Shown here in pieces: positions 44,443-54,349 of a stretch of 64,000 nucleotides of DNA; the first letter of the stretch is position 1; each line of letters begins with the position of its first letter. Source of the stretch: Sepiola atlantica (Eukaryota; Mollusca; Cephalopoda; Sepiida; Sepiolidae). Location of the stretch: the NCBI GenBank assembly GCA_963556195.1, contig OY744537.1, positions 18,516,774-18,580,773 of the forward strand, read 5' to 3'. A model generated the notes under the pieces. It was not told the DNA's origin. It ran no database searches and saw only the letters and a list, made by a program, of their open reading frames with translations. Position numbers and translations under genes: made by a program.

Positions 44443-44473
<31 letters not shown>

Positions 44474-44529
44474 TCAATAAATAAAAAAGTTATGAATTTT
44501 TAAAAATAGGACCCTTATTTTTGCCCACC

Positions 44530-44532
<3 letters not shown>
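44143..44532. mobile_element. MITE with CAGGGTGGGC termini (copy 1)
   Basis: Terminal inverted repeats of about 30 bp: CAGGGTGGGCCAAAATAAGG..GGTCCTATCTTTAAA and, reversed, CAGGGTGGGCAAAAATAAGG..GGTCCTATTTTTAAA. It is flanked by TA and sits in (TA)n, which fits Tc1/mariner-type insertion. The 390-bp interior is non-coding and has a 28-nt poly-A. It is virtually identical to 46078-46461. Confidence 0.88.
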
Positions 44533-44576
<44 letters not shown>

Positions 44577-44699
44577 TATATCGTTCTTCTAGGCACCACC
44601 GAAAATATTGGTCTTTGAACTTTGAACTCTGCTGGCGATTATCTCAACCACATAATTGGACATTTCATAATCAATAATTAATTGGAAACAATTCATGAA

Positions 44700-44872
44700 A
44701 CACAAGTTGTTATTTTATCGATAGCTGAGGAAGGGGTGTTCATACCTTTCGCAATGGTATTTCTGTTTAAGTGAATGTAACAGATCCAAGTGGATTTGAA
44801 CTCGGGCCCAGACGATTACAAAGTTCATATCACTATGAGTTACACCACGGTCGTCCCCCAATAAATGTGTGA
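44700..44872 (-). mobile_element. tRNA-derived SINE, family T
   Basis: Minus strand: GGACGACCGTGGTGTAACTC (A-box region) and GAGTTCAAATCCACTTGG (B-box), then ACCATTGCGAAAGGTATG and a CCTTCCTCAGCTATCG tail. It matches 35425-35550. Confidence 0.65.
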
Positions 44873-44879
44873 ACAGAAA

Positions 44880-46070
44880 ACAGCTTTTAACTGACAAATC
44901 AGTAATTCATTCTGATATTATTAAGACCTTAAAGAAATTTGCGTACAATCGAGAAATAAAGGAAAACAGGGGGAAAAAGAGAAGGAAATAATGAGCCGCG
45001 GTGGATATAAATTACTCCTGGCTGTCCATGGCATCCAAACAGAACATCCAATAAATCATCCTTCACTATAGATCTCTATTCTCGGCGATTCATTGCCAAC
45101 TTTCCAGAGGGTATATTTAAATCCTTTAGGCTTCTCTTTACCAGTGACTTTAAATAGAAGTTTGGAGTGACTGATGTGGCGGCATAGCTATAGGGTAAGC
45201 TCTCGGAGAAAGAACAATTCTTTAAGGAGCCATCTGTCATCAATTCTTTACATGTGGCCAGTCTATCAGAGTCTCCTTCGATGAAGCATATCATACATAG
45301 AAGAGACCATTGATCTTTATATTAATAAAATTATGAGACTTGTGTGTCCATGTTTCTCACCTCTACGTGACTTACACATCATTATTTACTATTGATTATT
45401 TACTATTAATTGATTATTTACTATTAATTGATTATTTACTAAAATAAAAATGCAATAGAATAAAGTACTAAAATGAACTTTTGAAAATCATATTTATAAT
45501 AATTGTATTACAAAATTAAATCCACTAGAATGCATTTCCATATATATTCGTAAACAAGTCAGCCTTGTTAAACGTTTGTTAGTAGTTGAATAAAAAAAAA
45601 AATGACCCTTCGAAATTTGGAAGGATTTAAACTGTTGAATAAAAAATCATTGTGACATGTGAATATCAACTTCATAAAAATTTGGCATTTTAGAAGAAAA
45701 TAAAAAAGATTACTTGTTTATTTTGCGAAAGCGTAAAATCTGTGGGAGTTCTCAGATTTAGACGGGGTAGAATTCTGATGCTATTTCATTTAGAAGGCTT
45801 CTTCAATCTCTTGTCTTCTTAAGGAGAAGAGAAAGAAATTTGAGGTCCCCTAGATTTTGTAATCCTCAGCTTCAGTCTTTCTAGCCAGTAGGGAAATCCA
45901 GCACGGTGCAATTGTACAAGATCTTAAAAACTATTTGAGAGATTTTAATAGTTTGTACTTTTAGTTTTCTTTTTAAAATATCTAGACTTATGAAGGCACT
46001 ATTAAATGTGTGTGTGTGTAATCCAGTGTTAAAGGAGAAATCACAAGAGTGCTCAATGACTTGTGCAAGA
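44880..46070. other. No gene recognised
   Basis: ATTGATTATTTACTATTA is repeated about three times at 45382-45440. A 72-codon minus-strand frame at 45076-45294 has no domain I recognise. Confidence 0.4.
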
Positions 46071-46077
46071 GCATATA

Positions 46078-46461
46078 CAGGGTGGGCAAAAATAAGGGTC
46101 CTATTTTTAAAAATTCATAACTTTTTTATTTATTGATTTTTTTTTTTTTTTTTTTTAGAATAAGTAAAGGACCCCTTCCGAAGCAAGCATGAGCCGTATT
46201 AGCCCTAAGGAACGTACCCTCATTTAGAAAACATTATTTTTGCTTAAAAAACTCAAAACAGTGTAAAAAACAATACTTTAGTTTTTGTAAGTTTTAAGAA
46301 GTGTTTTTCGGCTAAAATTTGTTTTGTTTATTTCAAAAAATCTCGGAAGGGTCAGTCTACACACACATAAAGTTTGGTGAGTTTAACTTTTATTTTGTGG
46401 AAGTTATTCAAATTCAAGTTATTCAAATTTAAAGATAGGACCCTTATTTTGGCCCACCCTG
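46078..46461. mobile_element. MITE with CAGGGTGGGC termini (copy 2, inverted)
   Basis: Reverse complement of 44143-44532. By eye the only difference is the length of the internal homopolymer (about 22 against 28). TA flanks both ends. It lies 1.55 kb from copy 1. Confidence 0.88.
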
Positions 46462-46469
46462 TATATATA

Positions 46470-46660
46470 TTTTATAAGAGACACTATACATATTTATGAT
46501 CATCCGGTTCATCAGGCACTATAATTACATCAACTGATGAACTGGTGACATTTGGTATCTTTAAATCATGTGAGTTGACTTTAAAGTTTTTTTGTGAAAC
46601 CGAAGGTACCGATAGATGATCATAAACATGTATAGTGTCTATTATAAAATATATATGCTC
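46470..46660. mobile_element. TA-flanked foldback related to the ribozyme elements
   Basis: Arms ATAAGAGACACTATACAT..TTATGATCATC and GATGATCATAAACATG..TATAGTGTCTATTAT pair around a 105-nt centre. The centre holds CTGATGA (46533-46539) and GTGAAACCGAAGGTACCGAT (46589-46608), the latter nearly the GAAACCGACGGUACCGAU block of the 6.7-kb ribozymes. The two cannot be joined by a convincing stem II, so this is probably a decayed relative. Confidence 0.6.
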
Positions 46661-46714
46661 TTTCACAAATAATTAAGCATTTTTGTTTTTTTATCCTATA
46701 ACATTAAATTACAA

Positions 46715-46760
<46 letters not shown>

Positions 46761-46768
<8 letters not shown>

Positions 46769-47018
46769 TAGATACTGTATATCACATATTTCAGCAATGT
46801 ACTGCGGTCTCATCCAAAAGGGCAGATTTAGACATCTTTAGTAAATCTCCGTGCCCAGTGGAATCATCGGCAAGCTGAAACGGGCGTGACTACAATCGTT
46901 TCAGTTTGCCGATGATTCCACTGGGCAGGGAGATTTACTAAAGATGTCTAAATCTGCCCTTTTGGATGAAACCACGGTACATTGCTGAAATATGTAATAT
47001 ACAGTATCTAAATAAATT
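46761..47018. mobile_element. TA-flanked palindrome, ~121-bp arms
   Basis: Arms 46761-46881 and 46898-47018 are near-perfect inverted copies around a 16-nt centre, with (TA)n to the left and, beyond a short CTCTTATATGATCGAGCACT segment, to the right. That segment recurs at about 50255-50300. Each arm carries a hammerhead-like fold; the left arm has GAGA in place of GAAA. Confidence 0.8.
46898..46990 (+). ncRNA. Hammerhead ribozyme candidate, CCGAUGA core
   Basis: Core CCGAUGA (46909-46915), a long stem II (UCCA/UGGA, then GGGCAG/CUGCCC, then GAUUU/AAAUC), GAAA (46968-46971), stem III CC-AC-GG or C-CACG-G, and UA (46978-46979). Stem I pairs GU/CA beside the core and then UUUCAG/CUGAAA past a small internal loop. 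The U4C change is the same as in the 7.03-kb ribozyme. Confidence 0.58.
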
Positions 47019-47586
47019 ATATTAGCTCTCTTATATGATCGAGCACTTACTTTGATTTCTTTTCATATACAACCTGACACTATATATATATATATATATA
47101 TATATATTGCATTTAATAGTGACATTAGATAAGTCTGAATATTTTTAAAGAGAACCAAAAATTAAAAGTACAAACTATACGTGCCACAAGTTAGTGGAAA
47201 AAGCCAATCAACTGCTCGATCATAGGTTCTACAAGAGCTAATATAAATTATTTTATTTAAAAACTTTACATTACAGTGTCTGTTGGGTGTACCCGGGTTA
47301 CATCGATCTGGTCATGCAAGACCTGAGATAAAATCCGACTGGTCGAAACAGATCGACATGTCAACATCCTTCTGCTGCCTAAGACAGGTCTTTTTCTCTG
47401 AGCCATCAGCAGCAGAACGGTACTGACGAGTCGATCTTCTTCGACCAGCCAGGTAAGGTTTGCATCCGCAGGTTAAAATCTGGAGAATCTTTATTGTGTT
47501 TATATAAAGATGCTCAATAATATAGGCATATATATAGGTTCTTAATTATGAAAACATAAAGAACAGACATTTATATTTTTTCCGAC

Positions 47587-47641
47587 CTGAGGAAATCAAG
47601 CTTGTTAAAGCTGTGATTGAAACATATCATGATGTGTAGCC
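47587..47641 (+). ncRNA. Hammerhead-like fold without a clear stem I
   Basis: CUGAGGA (47587-47593), stem II AAUCA/UGAUU plus AGCUU/AAGCU with one bulged G, GAAA (47619-47622), stem III CAUAU-CAUG-AUGUG, then UA. The catalytic strands and two stems are excellent, but the sequences flanking the core pair at only one or two positions. Confidence 0.5.
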
Positions 47642-47887
47642 ACCAAATTTTTGTATATATATATTGTTTTTAAATTCCCGAAACAGTTTTTCATGGTAAA
47701 CAACTGATGATCCCTTAAAATAGTGTTAGAAACTAACTAATATAATAACTGTAAAAAATAAATTGACTTACATGAGTGATTTTCCACTGGAATGCTTGAG
47801 ACTATAAGTTTTTTTTTGTTCTTTTTTTGTTTTTTTTTATATAATTTTTTTATTTTTTTATATAGTTTTAATGGTTGAGAAGCTTCC

Positions 47888-47920
<33 letters not shown>

Positions 47921-47924
<4 letters not shown>

Positions 47925-48027
47925 TACAGAAAAATTAGTACAACATTCGTACCGTCGGTTTCAAGCACGGAAGGATTTTGCCATCCGGCTCTCTTCAGTT
48001 TCTGTTGTACTAATTTTTCTGTACCAA
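47921..48027. mobile_element. TA-flanked element with 25-bp terminal arms
   Basis: TTGGTACAGAAAAATTAGTA plus CAACA (47921-47945) is mirrored exactly at 48003-48027. A hammerhead fold fills the interior. To the right, 48028-48120 matches the outer part of the 6.6-kb element (ATTACGCTCTTAA, GAGCACTCTGCTGGG) before the next (TA)n. Confidence 0.75.
47933..48015 (-). ncRNA. Hammerhead ribozyme candidate with very long stem I
   Basis: Minus strand: CUGAAGA (47998-47992), stem II of eight pairs with one bulge (GAGC-CGGA with UCCG-U-GCUU), GAAA (47962-47959), stem III CC-GAC-GG, UA. The flanks form a 4x4 internal loop and then the element's 25-bp arms as a continuous outer stem I. The missing pairs next to the core may weaken it. 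Confidence 0.55.
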
Positions 48028-48121
48028 AATAAATAAATATTACGCTCTTAATTTTTAATTTTTAACTTTAATTCTTAATTAATCGAGCACTCTGCTGGGA
48101 TTTTTCCTGCTATATTACAAA

Positions 48122-48163
<42 letters not shown>

Positions 48164-48164
48164 C

Positions 48165-49050
48165 TAATTTATGTTGAACAGAACTGGTAGGTTTCCAAGA
48201 AGGCAAATTTAAATAGGGGAAATGAAAAGGGGAGAACAAATAATTCAATATTAGGTAGTTAGAAAATCAGAGTTAAAAATAAATCAAAGTGCATATCAAG
48301 GTCAGAAGCAAAAATGCCCACAAGTCATTTTTTCCTCTCTCTTACCCCGAGGGCTACAAGGCTCACTGAAAAACATTCACAAAGATAAACTTGTAAAAAT
48401 TCACGCTGCCACATTGTCATCGCTTTCCTATAAAACCAAAACTCAATAACTGCCAAATCTAACAATTTTGTTTTCTTTTTTTTTGTTGTGCAAAGATTGC
48501 CTCGGGCAAAAAAACTAACGTACACAAATAAACTTATCAAAAGTATAAACTCTTTAGTAATAAAGTAAATCAAAATGTTATGTAGGCATTTATCTGGACA
48601 TAACCTTACACACACAACTGGAATCTGAGGAAGACCTCCATCATCCCAGTAATTATAGGAGCAACCGGCCTAATGAAAAAAGAATCCAAAAAAATATCTT
48701 GCGAATATACCCGGTGAACCGAGTGCAAGAGAGATACAAACAATTGCACTTAAAGGGGCAGTTAGAATTTTAAAAAGATCTCTCGGCTGGAGTGTATGAA
48801 ATAGCTGGTGAATGTCTGGCATCCGGTAGGATGCCTCACCCACAGCAAAAACAAAAAGATAAGAAAATTAAAAAAAAAGAAAAGAATATATGTTCAGGAT
48901 AGAACTTGAATACCTACTAGACAATGTCCTCGAGTGTCTAAGGTCTCTCTATACAGGGGTTTGTCAGGACAACCTGGCATGAGAATACTTCCTCCTACAA
49001 GTAAACCCTGACTAAATATTAAAAATAACAATATTCGAAGCTCAAATAAG
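48165..49050. other. No gene recognised
   Basis: A 96-codon minus-strand frame at 48325-48615 has ordinary composition and no recognisable domain. Confidence 0.35.
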
Positions 49051-49063
49051 ATCCCCTCAGTAT

Positions 49064-49199
49064 TTTATTTACCTCCCCTCACGGGAGTTAGACATAAGGT
49101 CAGGTGTGAGTTTTGATGAAAGTGTTTCTGTGGAACGAACTGGATTTGAACCCGGCACACCCAAGTCCTCAGTCCATATCGTTAACCACCGTGCTATCA
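49064..49199 (-). mobile_element. tRNA-headed SINE with the U2-SINE tail
   Basis: Minus strand: A-box TGATAGCACGGTGGTTAACG, B-box CCGGGTTCAAATCC, a ~30-nt link, then ACCTTATGTCTAACTCCCGT and GGGGAGGTAAATAAA. The tail matches that of the U2-headed SINEs. It is flanked by the 10-bp duplication CCCTCAGTAT (49054-49063 and 49200-49209), which fixes both ends and shows it moved as a unit of only ~136 bp. Confidence 0.85.
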
Positions 49200-49209
49200 C
49201 CCTCAGTAT

Positions 49210-49851
49210 ATAGCTAACCCACACTGGCTCATACAAGGAATGGTGCACCTTCTCCAAGTAATGTTGCCTATAGTAACAGCACTATGCTGGATACTCCACC
49301 AGACAAGATGAATTCTTGTCCTGGAATCCGTTAAGATCAAGGGACCACATAAAAGATATACAATAACATAGTTACCTGGTCAATTAGGGAGAGGAAAATA
49401 AGGTTCTTAAATTCTTTACTAACTCAACGTTTGAGAGGTAATGGAGAACTTTAATGAACTATTCGAATATCCATGTATCTCATATAGAGATCAAGTGTTA
49501 GCCCCAGGAAGGAGACCCTTGATTTCTGAGAACTTCGACTGAAGTAAAATGAAACAAAAAAGTATATATATATTTGGCAAATGACTCTGAAGACGGGAAT
49601 ATTCATGTAGCAACTTACATTTGTTCAAGTATGTTCTGAATTTTTCCAGAAACGTGTGTAAGTTTTCTTTGCTCAGAAATTGACATTAAATCACAGTATG
49701 ATATAACTCTGACCTGTGATTTTATTTATTTATAGCTCTATTACAATTTAAAGGTTTAACTATCGAATATTGAGCTTCATTTTGCCTTGGAAATTGATTT
49801 TCATAAGAATAATCGGTCTGAACTATGTAAAAGAATTATTTTTTATATCAT

Positions 49852-49860
<9 letters not shown>
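49210..49860. other. No gene recognised
   Basis: Unremarkable AT-rich sequence leading into the (TA)n array. Confidence 0.4.
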
Positions 49861-49861
<1 letters not shown>

Positions 49862-49900
<39 letters not shown>

Positions 49901-49921
49901 ATTTTGCTTAAATACGCTCAA

Positions 49922-49953
<32 letters not shown>

Positions 49954-49977
49954 ATAATTTTGCTTAAATACGCTCAA

Positions 49978-50030
<53 letters not shown>

Positions 50031-50158
50031 ATTTTGCTTAAATACGCTCAATATATATATATATATATATATATATAATAATTTTGCTTAAATACGCTCA
50101 ATATATGTATATATATATATGTATATATATATATATAATTTTGCTTAAATACGCTCAA

Positions 50159-50201
<43 letters not shown>

Positions 50202-50262
50202 ATTTTGCTTAAATACGCTCAATATATATATAAATATATATATATATATATTCCTGTGATCG
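49862..50262. repeat. (TA)n array interspersed with a conserved 30-mer
   Basis: The 30-nt block ATAATTTTGCTTAAATACGC TCAATATATG (split here) occurs about six times, at roughly 49896, 49951, 50025, 50077, 50135 and 50197. The copies are almost identical, separated by TA tracts of 15-50 bp that vary freely in length. Confidence 0.92.
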
Positions 50263-50295
50263 AACACTTCATTGATTTCTTTTCAATATAACCCG

Positions 50296-50326
<31 letters not shown>

Positions 50327-50469
50327 GTGTGTATTTAAGCAGCATTTTCTCATTTATGTAAACATTATTAAAAATAACAGAATTCGTCTGTAAAACTATA
50401 CCTTTTTTATTTTTTCAATTTTTCTCATGGTCTTTTTTGTATTAAAATCAAAAAAATTAATAAATGTCT

Positions 50470-50740
50470 CATAGGTATCACAAACGTTTTCGATCCTTCG
50501 ACGAAACATCCTCATATCTCAAAAGCAAATGAACAACAAAGCTGGAGAAAGAAGAGAATTTTTTAAAAGACAGGGAAGAAATGTGCAGAGAACGTTTTCG
50601 CATTGTTCCCGGAAAGACGTTGACCATTTAAATTCAGCGACGCCGGAGTAGCATCACAGAATAAAATCGCATTACGTTAAGCATTTTAAAATGTTGCACC
50701 TGGTTTCATACATGATGTTATTAATTGTAGGTTGTTGTGC
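50470..50740 (-). mobile_element. Dispersed element R, minus copy
   Basis: Reverse-oriented copy of 42945-43215. On the minus strand its terminus reads TATGAGGATGTTTCGTCGAA then GGATCGAAAACGTTTGTGAT. Confidence 0.6.
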
Positions 50741-50869
50741 TGGAAGCTATCTACATAACAATACTAAAGAAAATATTACATAAAAATACTAATAAAAATA
50801 TGCTTCCTCCGGTCGCATAATTTTGCTAGGTTGGGAGGATGTCATGATTGCAAACTACATACACTGACC

Positions 50870-51130
50870 CTCAAAAAGGAGGTAATGCCTGGTAGAATGG
50901 TATGATTACAACAGAACACTGGGGGGATCTTCCCCATAAAAGAAGGAACAACAGAAAAGATACAAAAAAAGAAGAAAGTAGTACCTGAGAAGATGATCTC
51001 ATGACAACAGAACAAATACTACATTAACTTTTCTTCAAAGGAGGACGTACTATCTGGGGGGATTACCCACAACCCCGTAAAAAGGAGGATGTAATTCCTG
51101 GGAGGATGGTCTTATGACAACAGAACCGAA
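50870..51130 (-). repeat. U2-fragment minisatellite, second array
   Basis: Four to five degenerate units with AAAGGAGGTAATGCCTGG, AGGATGGTCTTATGACAACA and GAACAAATACTACATT, equivalent to 1378-1600. It lies just upstream of the U2 head fragment at 51208. Confidence 0.6.
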
Positions 51131-51207
51131 TACAACGACAGATTAAATCAATTTTTTTTATTCATTTAAAAATGCATAGTCATAAAGTTTAGCATTAGTT
51201 TTAATAG

Positions 51208-51252
51208 TTCCTTGGCCTTTTGGCTAAGATCAAAGTGTAGTATCTGTTCTCA
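51208..51252 (+). ncRNA. U2 snRNA 5'-end fragment
   Basis: TTCCTTGGCCTTTTGGCTAA continuing GATCAAAGTGTAGTATCTGT and TCT matches U2 snRNA nt ~5-48, including the GTAGTA branch-point recognition element. After TCTGTTCT the match stops: no stem IIa/IIb, Sm site or 3' stem-loops follow. It is therefore a pseudo-U2 fragment or a SINE head, not a working U2 gene. Confidence 0.8.
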
Positions 51253-51254
51253 GC

Positions 51255-51680
51255 ATTACAGCGACATCGGACGTGAATTTAAAAATAATACGGCGTCCTT
51301 AACGGAAGGGAGAAGAAGGGGGGGGGGCACAGGTAGACAGCCAATCAGTAGCTCGCTTGCAAGCTAGCAGCTAGCCACCCTCTTTCTCGTTTTTCCGGTC
51401 GAGCGATGTTAATAGTTTTTCCTAAGTTATCCATTTTTTTTATTAAATCATTTTAATTAATTACTGTTAATATCGACGAAATTATTGGACAGAGGTAGAT
51501 AAAATAGTTTATTAAAATTATAAATAACATCAAATATTAATTAATCATAAAGTGCTTAAAAAATAGATATGTATCGTTCGTCTTCACTATTTATACAGTA
51601 TTTTAAATTTTTCTGTTGTATTATTGATTTAAATAACAGTAACCCGTTTCGATGTTAATATAGGAGTGATAAATGAAAAA
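51255..51680. other. No gene recognised
   Basis: The first 160 bp after the U2 fragment is GC-richer, with a G-run and a palindromic AGCTCGCTTGCAAGCTAGC. The rest is AT-rich, ending in (TA)n at 51686-51742. Confidence 0.35.
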
Positions 51681-51682
51681 AG

Positions 51683-51742
<60 letters not shown>

Positions 51743-51745
<3 letters not shown>

Positions 51746-51917
51746 GGCCGGCGGGACAGTTATGAAAGTGGGGTGGGGGCTTCTCCTAAAAAGTATGGGG
51801 GCGGTTAAACACATGCATATCAACTTAATTATTGATGACTGTAAAGTTGGGGGGGGGGGGACCAAGTCAAAAAGTGAGGGGGCTTCAGACCTTCCCCCCC
51901 CCCAGTGCCGCCGTCCA

Positions 51918-51919
<2 letters not shown>
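51743..51919. mobile_element. MITE with CAGGGCCGGCGGGAC terminus (copy 1)
   Basis: The left end CAGGGCCGGCGGGAC and the reversed right end CATGGACGGCGGCAC form ~15-bp imperfect inverted repeats. It is inserted in (TA)n (arrays 51686-51742 and 51921-51963). The interior has G-runs of 13 and a C-run. Copy 2, inverted, is at 57112-57304. hAT-like termini are likely, but the TA flanks make the target duplication unreadable. Confidence 0.75.
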
Positions 51920-51964
<45 letters not shown>

Positions 51965-51966
<2 letters not shown>

Positions 51967-53440
51967 AGAAATTAATGTCCTATTTTATAAGGCATTGTAG
52001 ATATTTGAATTAAATTTTAAAATGGTTATTTAAGCCAAACAATGAAATTTTAAAAAAATACATTTATTTCAAACCTTGAATATTTTCGAAGTAATAAACA
52101 TTTTTTTTTTCTTTTTAGTGACATATTAGTCACTTTTTAGTAAATCCGTGTGTGGTTGTTGTTAATGGTCTCAGGTTCAAATGTTATATGAAGAAATTGC
52201 AGATATTTGAATTATATTTTAAAGTGGTTACAAGCCAAACAATACAATTAAAAAAAATATATATATTTATTCATTTTAAAACATATATATGTACTAATTA
52301 AATCAGTTGGGCTACTTTTAAGCATCGTTTAGTGAAAAATAACCAGACTACTCGATTGTACTAAAAAAAAACATGTGCCAGAATATTGCTACAACTAATC
52401 GAACTTTAAAACTCACTCCATTACTATCGGGAGGAATCATGGTCTTTCGTAGGCTTTGCCGATTTAAATATCTCGACAATGAAAAATAAAAAATAAAAAA
52501 TGTCTGTACACGCTGAAGATTAAATGTTATTTCGAAATATATGATTAAAATAAAAAAAATAAATGTTTCATTCATTTGAAAAATATCTTGCATCGCGTAA
52601 TCTAGTTTTTCAATCTGATTTCATATAAACATGTATTGTTTTTTCCTAAAAAGGGTTTCTAGAAAGACAATATATCCTCTACTAAGTATTTTGCTACCTT
52701 TAATTTTAACATAATTTAAACTCAATAGAATTTTATAATTTCTCAAAATCTGAGCAAATTTACATCATTTTTACATTACGCAATGAGTTCATAAATTCAT
52801 TTGTGTAAGCTCAATTCAATATATTTTCAATTGCTTTAAAGTAAATAGATCCCCCCACCATCACCAGCAGTCCCTATCATTCACTTGATCTTATTAAAGG
52901 GTTCAAGGGGCCATTATGAACCAATCTGTGGACAGGTATTCCGGCTAATACTTTCGATTTGAATTAAATTTGAATTAAAGAAACATTAGAAACCGTTGCT
53001 TATTTCCCAGGAGAAAAAAGAAAGCATCTTGTACGATGGGTGACCTGAAGTTTTTATGCAAATCATGGTACCTATGAAATGACTTATAGGACTCAACTGA
53101 TCACAACAGTTACTTATTTTAAATGCGTTCAGTCACCTCAGCCAACCCCACTCCCAACCTTTTTACTTATCCACAAACCTGACGGTCATTTATGAAAACT
53201 CATTTCAAAAGGTTAGTTGACAAACAAAATAACAAAGATGCAAGTGTTCAATACAATAGTTACATCGATGAATGAACCAATCAGAACACGGTCACACAGT
53301 TCAACGATCTTCTATACTGAAGGGAATCTTTTATGCATGTAGTTTCTATTAAATATACACCGAATGATTTTAATATTGATGCCTGAACAATAGTCCTTTC
53401 AAATCAAGCATTTAGTCAACATCATTATAAACCAAGGTTT
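51965..53440. other. No gene recognised; one diverged duplication
   Basis: GATATTTGAATTAWATTTTA, AARTGGTTA and AAGCCAAACAAT occur at 51990-52050 and again at 52202-52245. The rest is unique AT-rich sequence. Confidence 0.4.
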
Positions 53441-53447
53441 ATGGCTA

Positions 53448-53535
53448 AATCACGTCAGTTCACCGAAGTTAAACTACGTCGAGCCTGGTTAGTATTTAGA
53501 TGGGTGACAATTTGGAAATACTAGATGCTGTAAGT
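53448..53535 (+). pseudogene. 5S rRNA-like sequence
   Basis: CACCGAAGTTAAACTACGTC, GAGCCTGGTTAGTATTTAGA, TGGGTGAC, TTGGAAATACTAGATGCTGT align with 5S rRNA from about position 33 to the 3' end, covering box A, the intermediate element and box C. The 5' third is missing and about one base in six differs, so it is not a functional gene. It could be the head of a 5S-derived (SINE3-type) element or a retropseudogene. Confidence 0.8.
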
Positions 53536-53684
53536 AAACACTCCATCAAGGTATATAAATGAGTATCAGCCTTGCTGAGAGTATAATTAGTGACAGATTC
53601 GCGTTCTGTCACAGGAATTGTTCAGGTCATCCATTTTGCTTATGTAGCACGAGGCAGGTGTGTCAAAAATAGGATTAGTACTGT

Positions 53685-53912
53685 TTATTTACATCCTCTC
53701 CACGAGGTTAGACGCAAGGTCAGGTTTTGAAAAGCCAGCGCAGTAAGAAAAATGCACTCTTGCCTACAAAAAATGCGTGAACAAACCTCGGCGGCATTCC
53801 CCAGTAGGGGTGCCTCAGGTGATTAGCAATGACGCTGACAGCATTCTCTCAAAGAGACAAAGTAAAGCCTGGGAAGTTTTACCTCTTAAGACTGAAGAGA
53901 ACCATACCTCAG
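53685..53912 (-). mobile_element. U2-SINE body, truncated copy
   Basis: Tail TTTACATCCTCTCCACGAGG, TTAGACGCAAGGTCAGG, then TTTGAAAAGCCAGCGC, GGCATTCCCCAGTAGGGGTG and CCTCAGGTGATTAGCAAT in the order of 55617-55900. The U2 head is absent. Part of a 127-codon open frame here (53777-54160) runs through it and is not a real gene. Confidence 0.75.
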
Positions 53913-54234
53913 CCCAACAACAAGAAAGCCACTTTCAGACTGATTGTCGAAGACGTATCCTCGACTGGTATAAACAACACCTACTCAAGCTATGCCAAGT
54001 AAGCACAGGATTAGTATGTAGATTTCCATATATGGAAGTAGAGTGGAATTTTCCAATTCGAATTCGAGGAAGGTTACATGTTCCGGCAATGACGTCACAC
54101 AGACAGGAAACCGCCAATCTTATGTGGCGAACGAGCAGGGGGGGGGGGCATTCTTTTTAGACTGAACCACCAAAGAGAGCAGTCAGGCTTTTGGATAGCT
54201 GTTTTATGTGTATACATGTATGCTATGAAGAACG

Positions 54235-54345
54235 AATAAAATCTCCCACAGATTTATAAAACTTAATTGCATTTGGGTGTTATTCTCACAACGTTTCGGC
54301 CGGTGTAACCTCTGATCGTCTTCAGGTATGTTGATAATGGCTCTT
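54235..54345 (-). mobile_element. SINE family S 3' end
   Basis: Minus strand: ATACCTGAAGACGATCAGAG, GTTACACCGGCCGAAACGTT, GTGAGAATAACACCC. Only the last ~100 bp is present. Confidence 0.7.
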
Positions 54346-54349
54346 ATTG

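Noticed and set aside
46533..46608. Hammerhead joining CTGATGA and GAAACCGAAGG in the 46.5-kb foldback
   Set aside because: Both strands are present but stem II has only two pairs next to the core and stem I does not pair at the core; listed as a decayed relative only.
47340..47385. Hammerhead from CTGAGATAAAATCC..GGTCGAAAC
   Set aside because: The first strand reads CUGAGAU, lacking the required GA, and no stem I was found.
49862..50262. CRISPR array (30-nt repeats with spacers)
   Set aside because: The 'spacers' are all TA tracts of varying length, and the setting is eukaryotic.
51208..51252. Functional U2 snRNA gene
   Set aside because: Homology stops after about 45 nt; the Sm site, later stem-loops and a proximal sequence element are absent.
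53777..54160. 127-codon open frame
   Set aside because: Its first half is the reverse of the U2-SINE body, and the rest has no recognisable domain.
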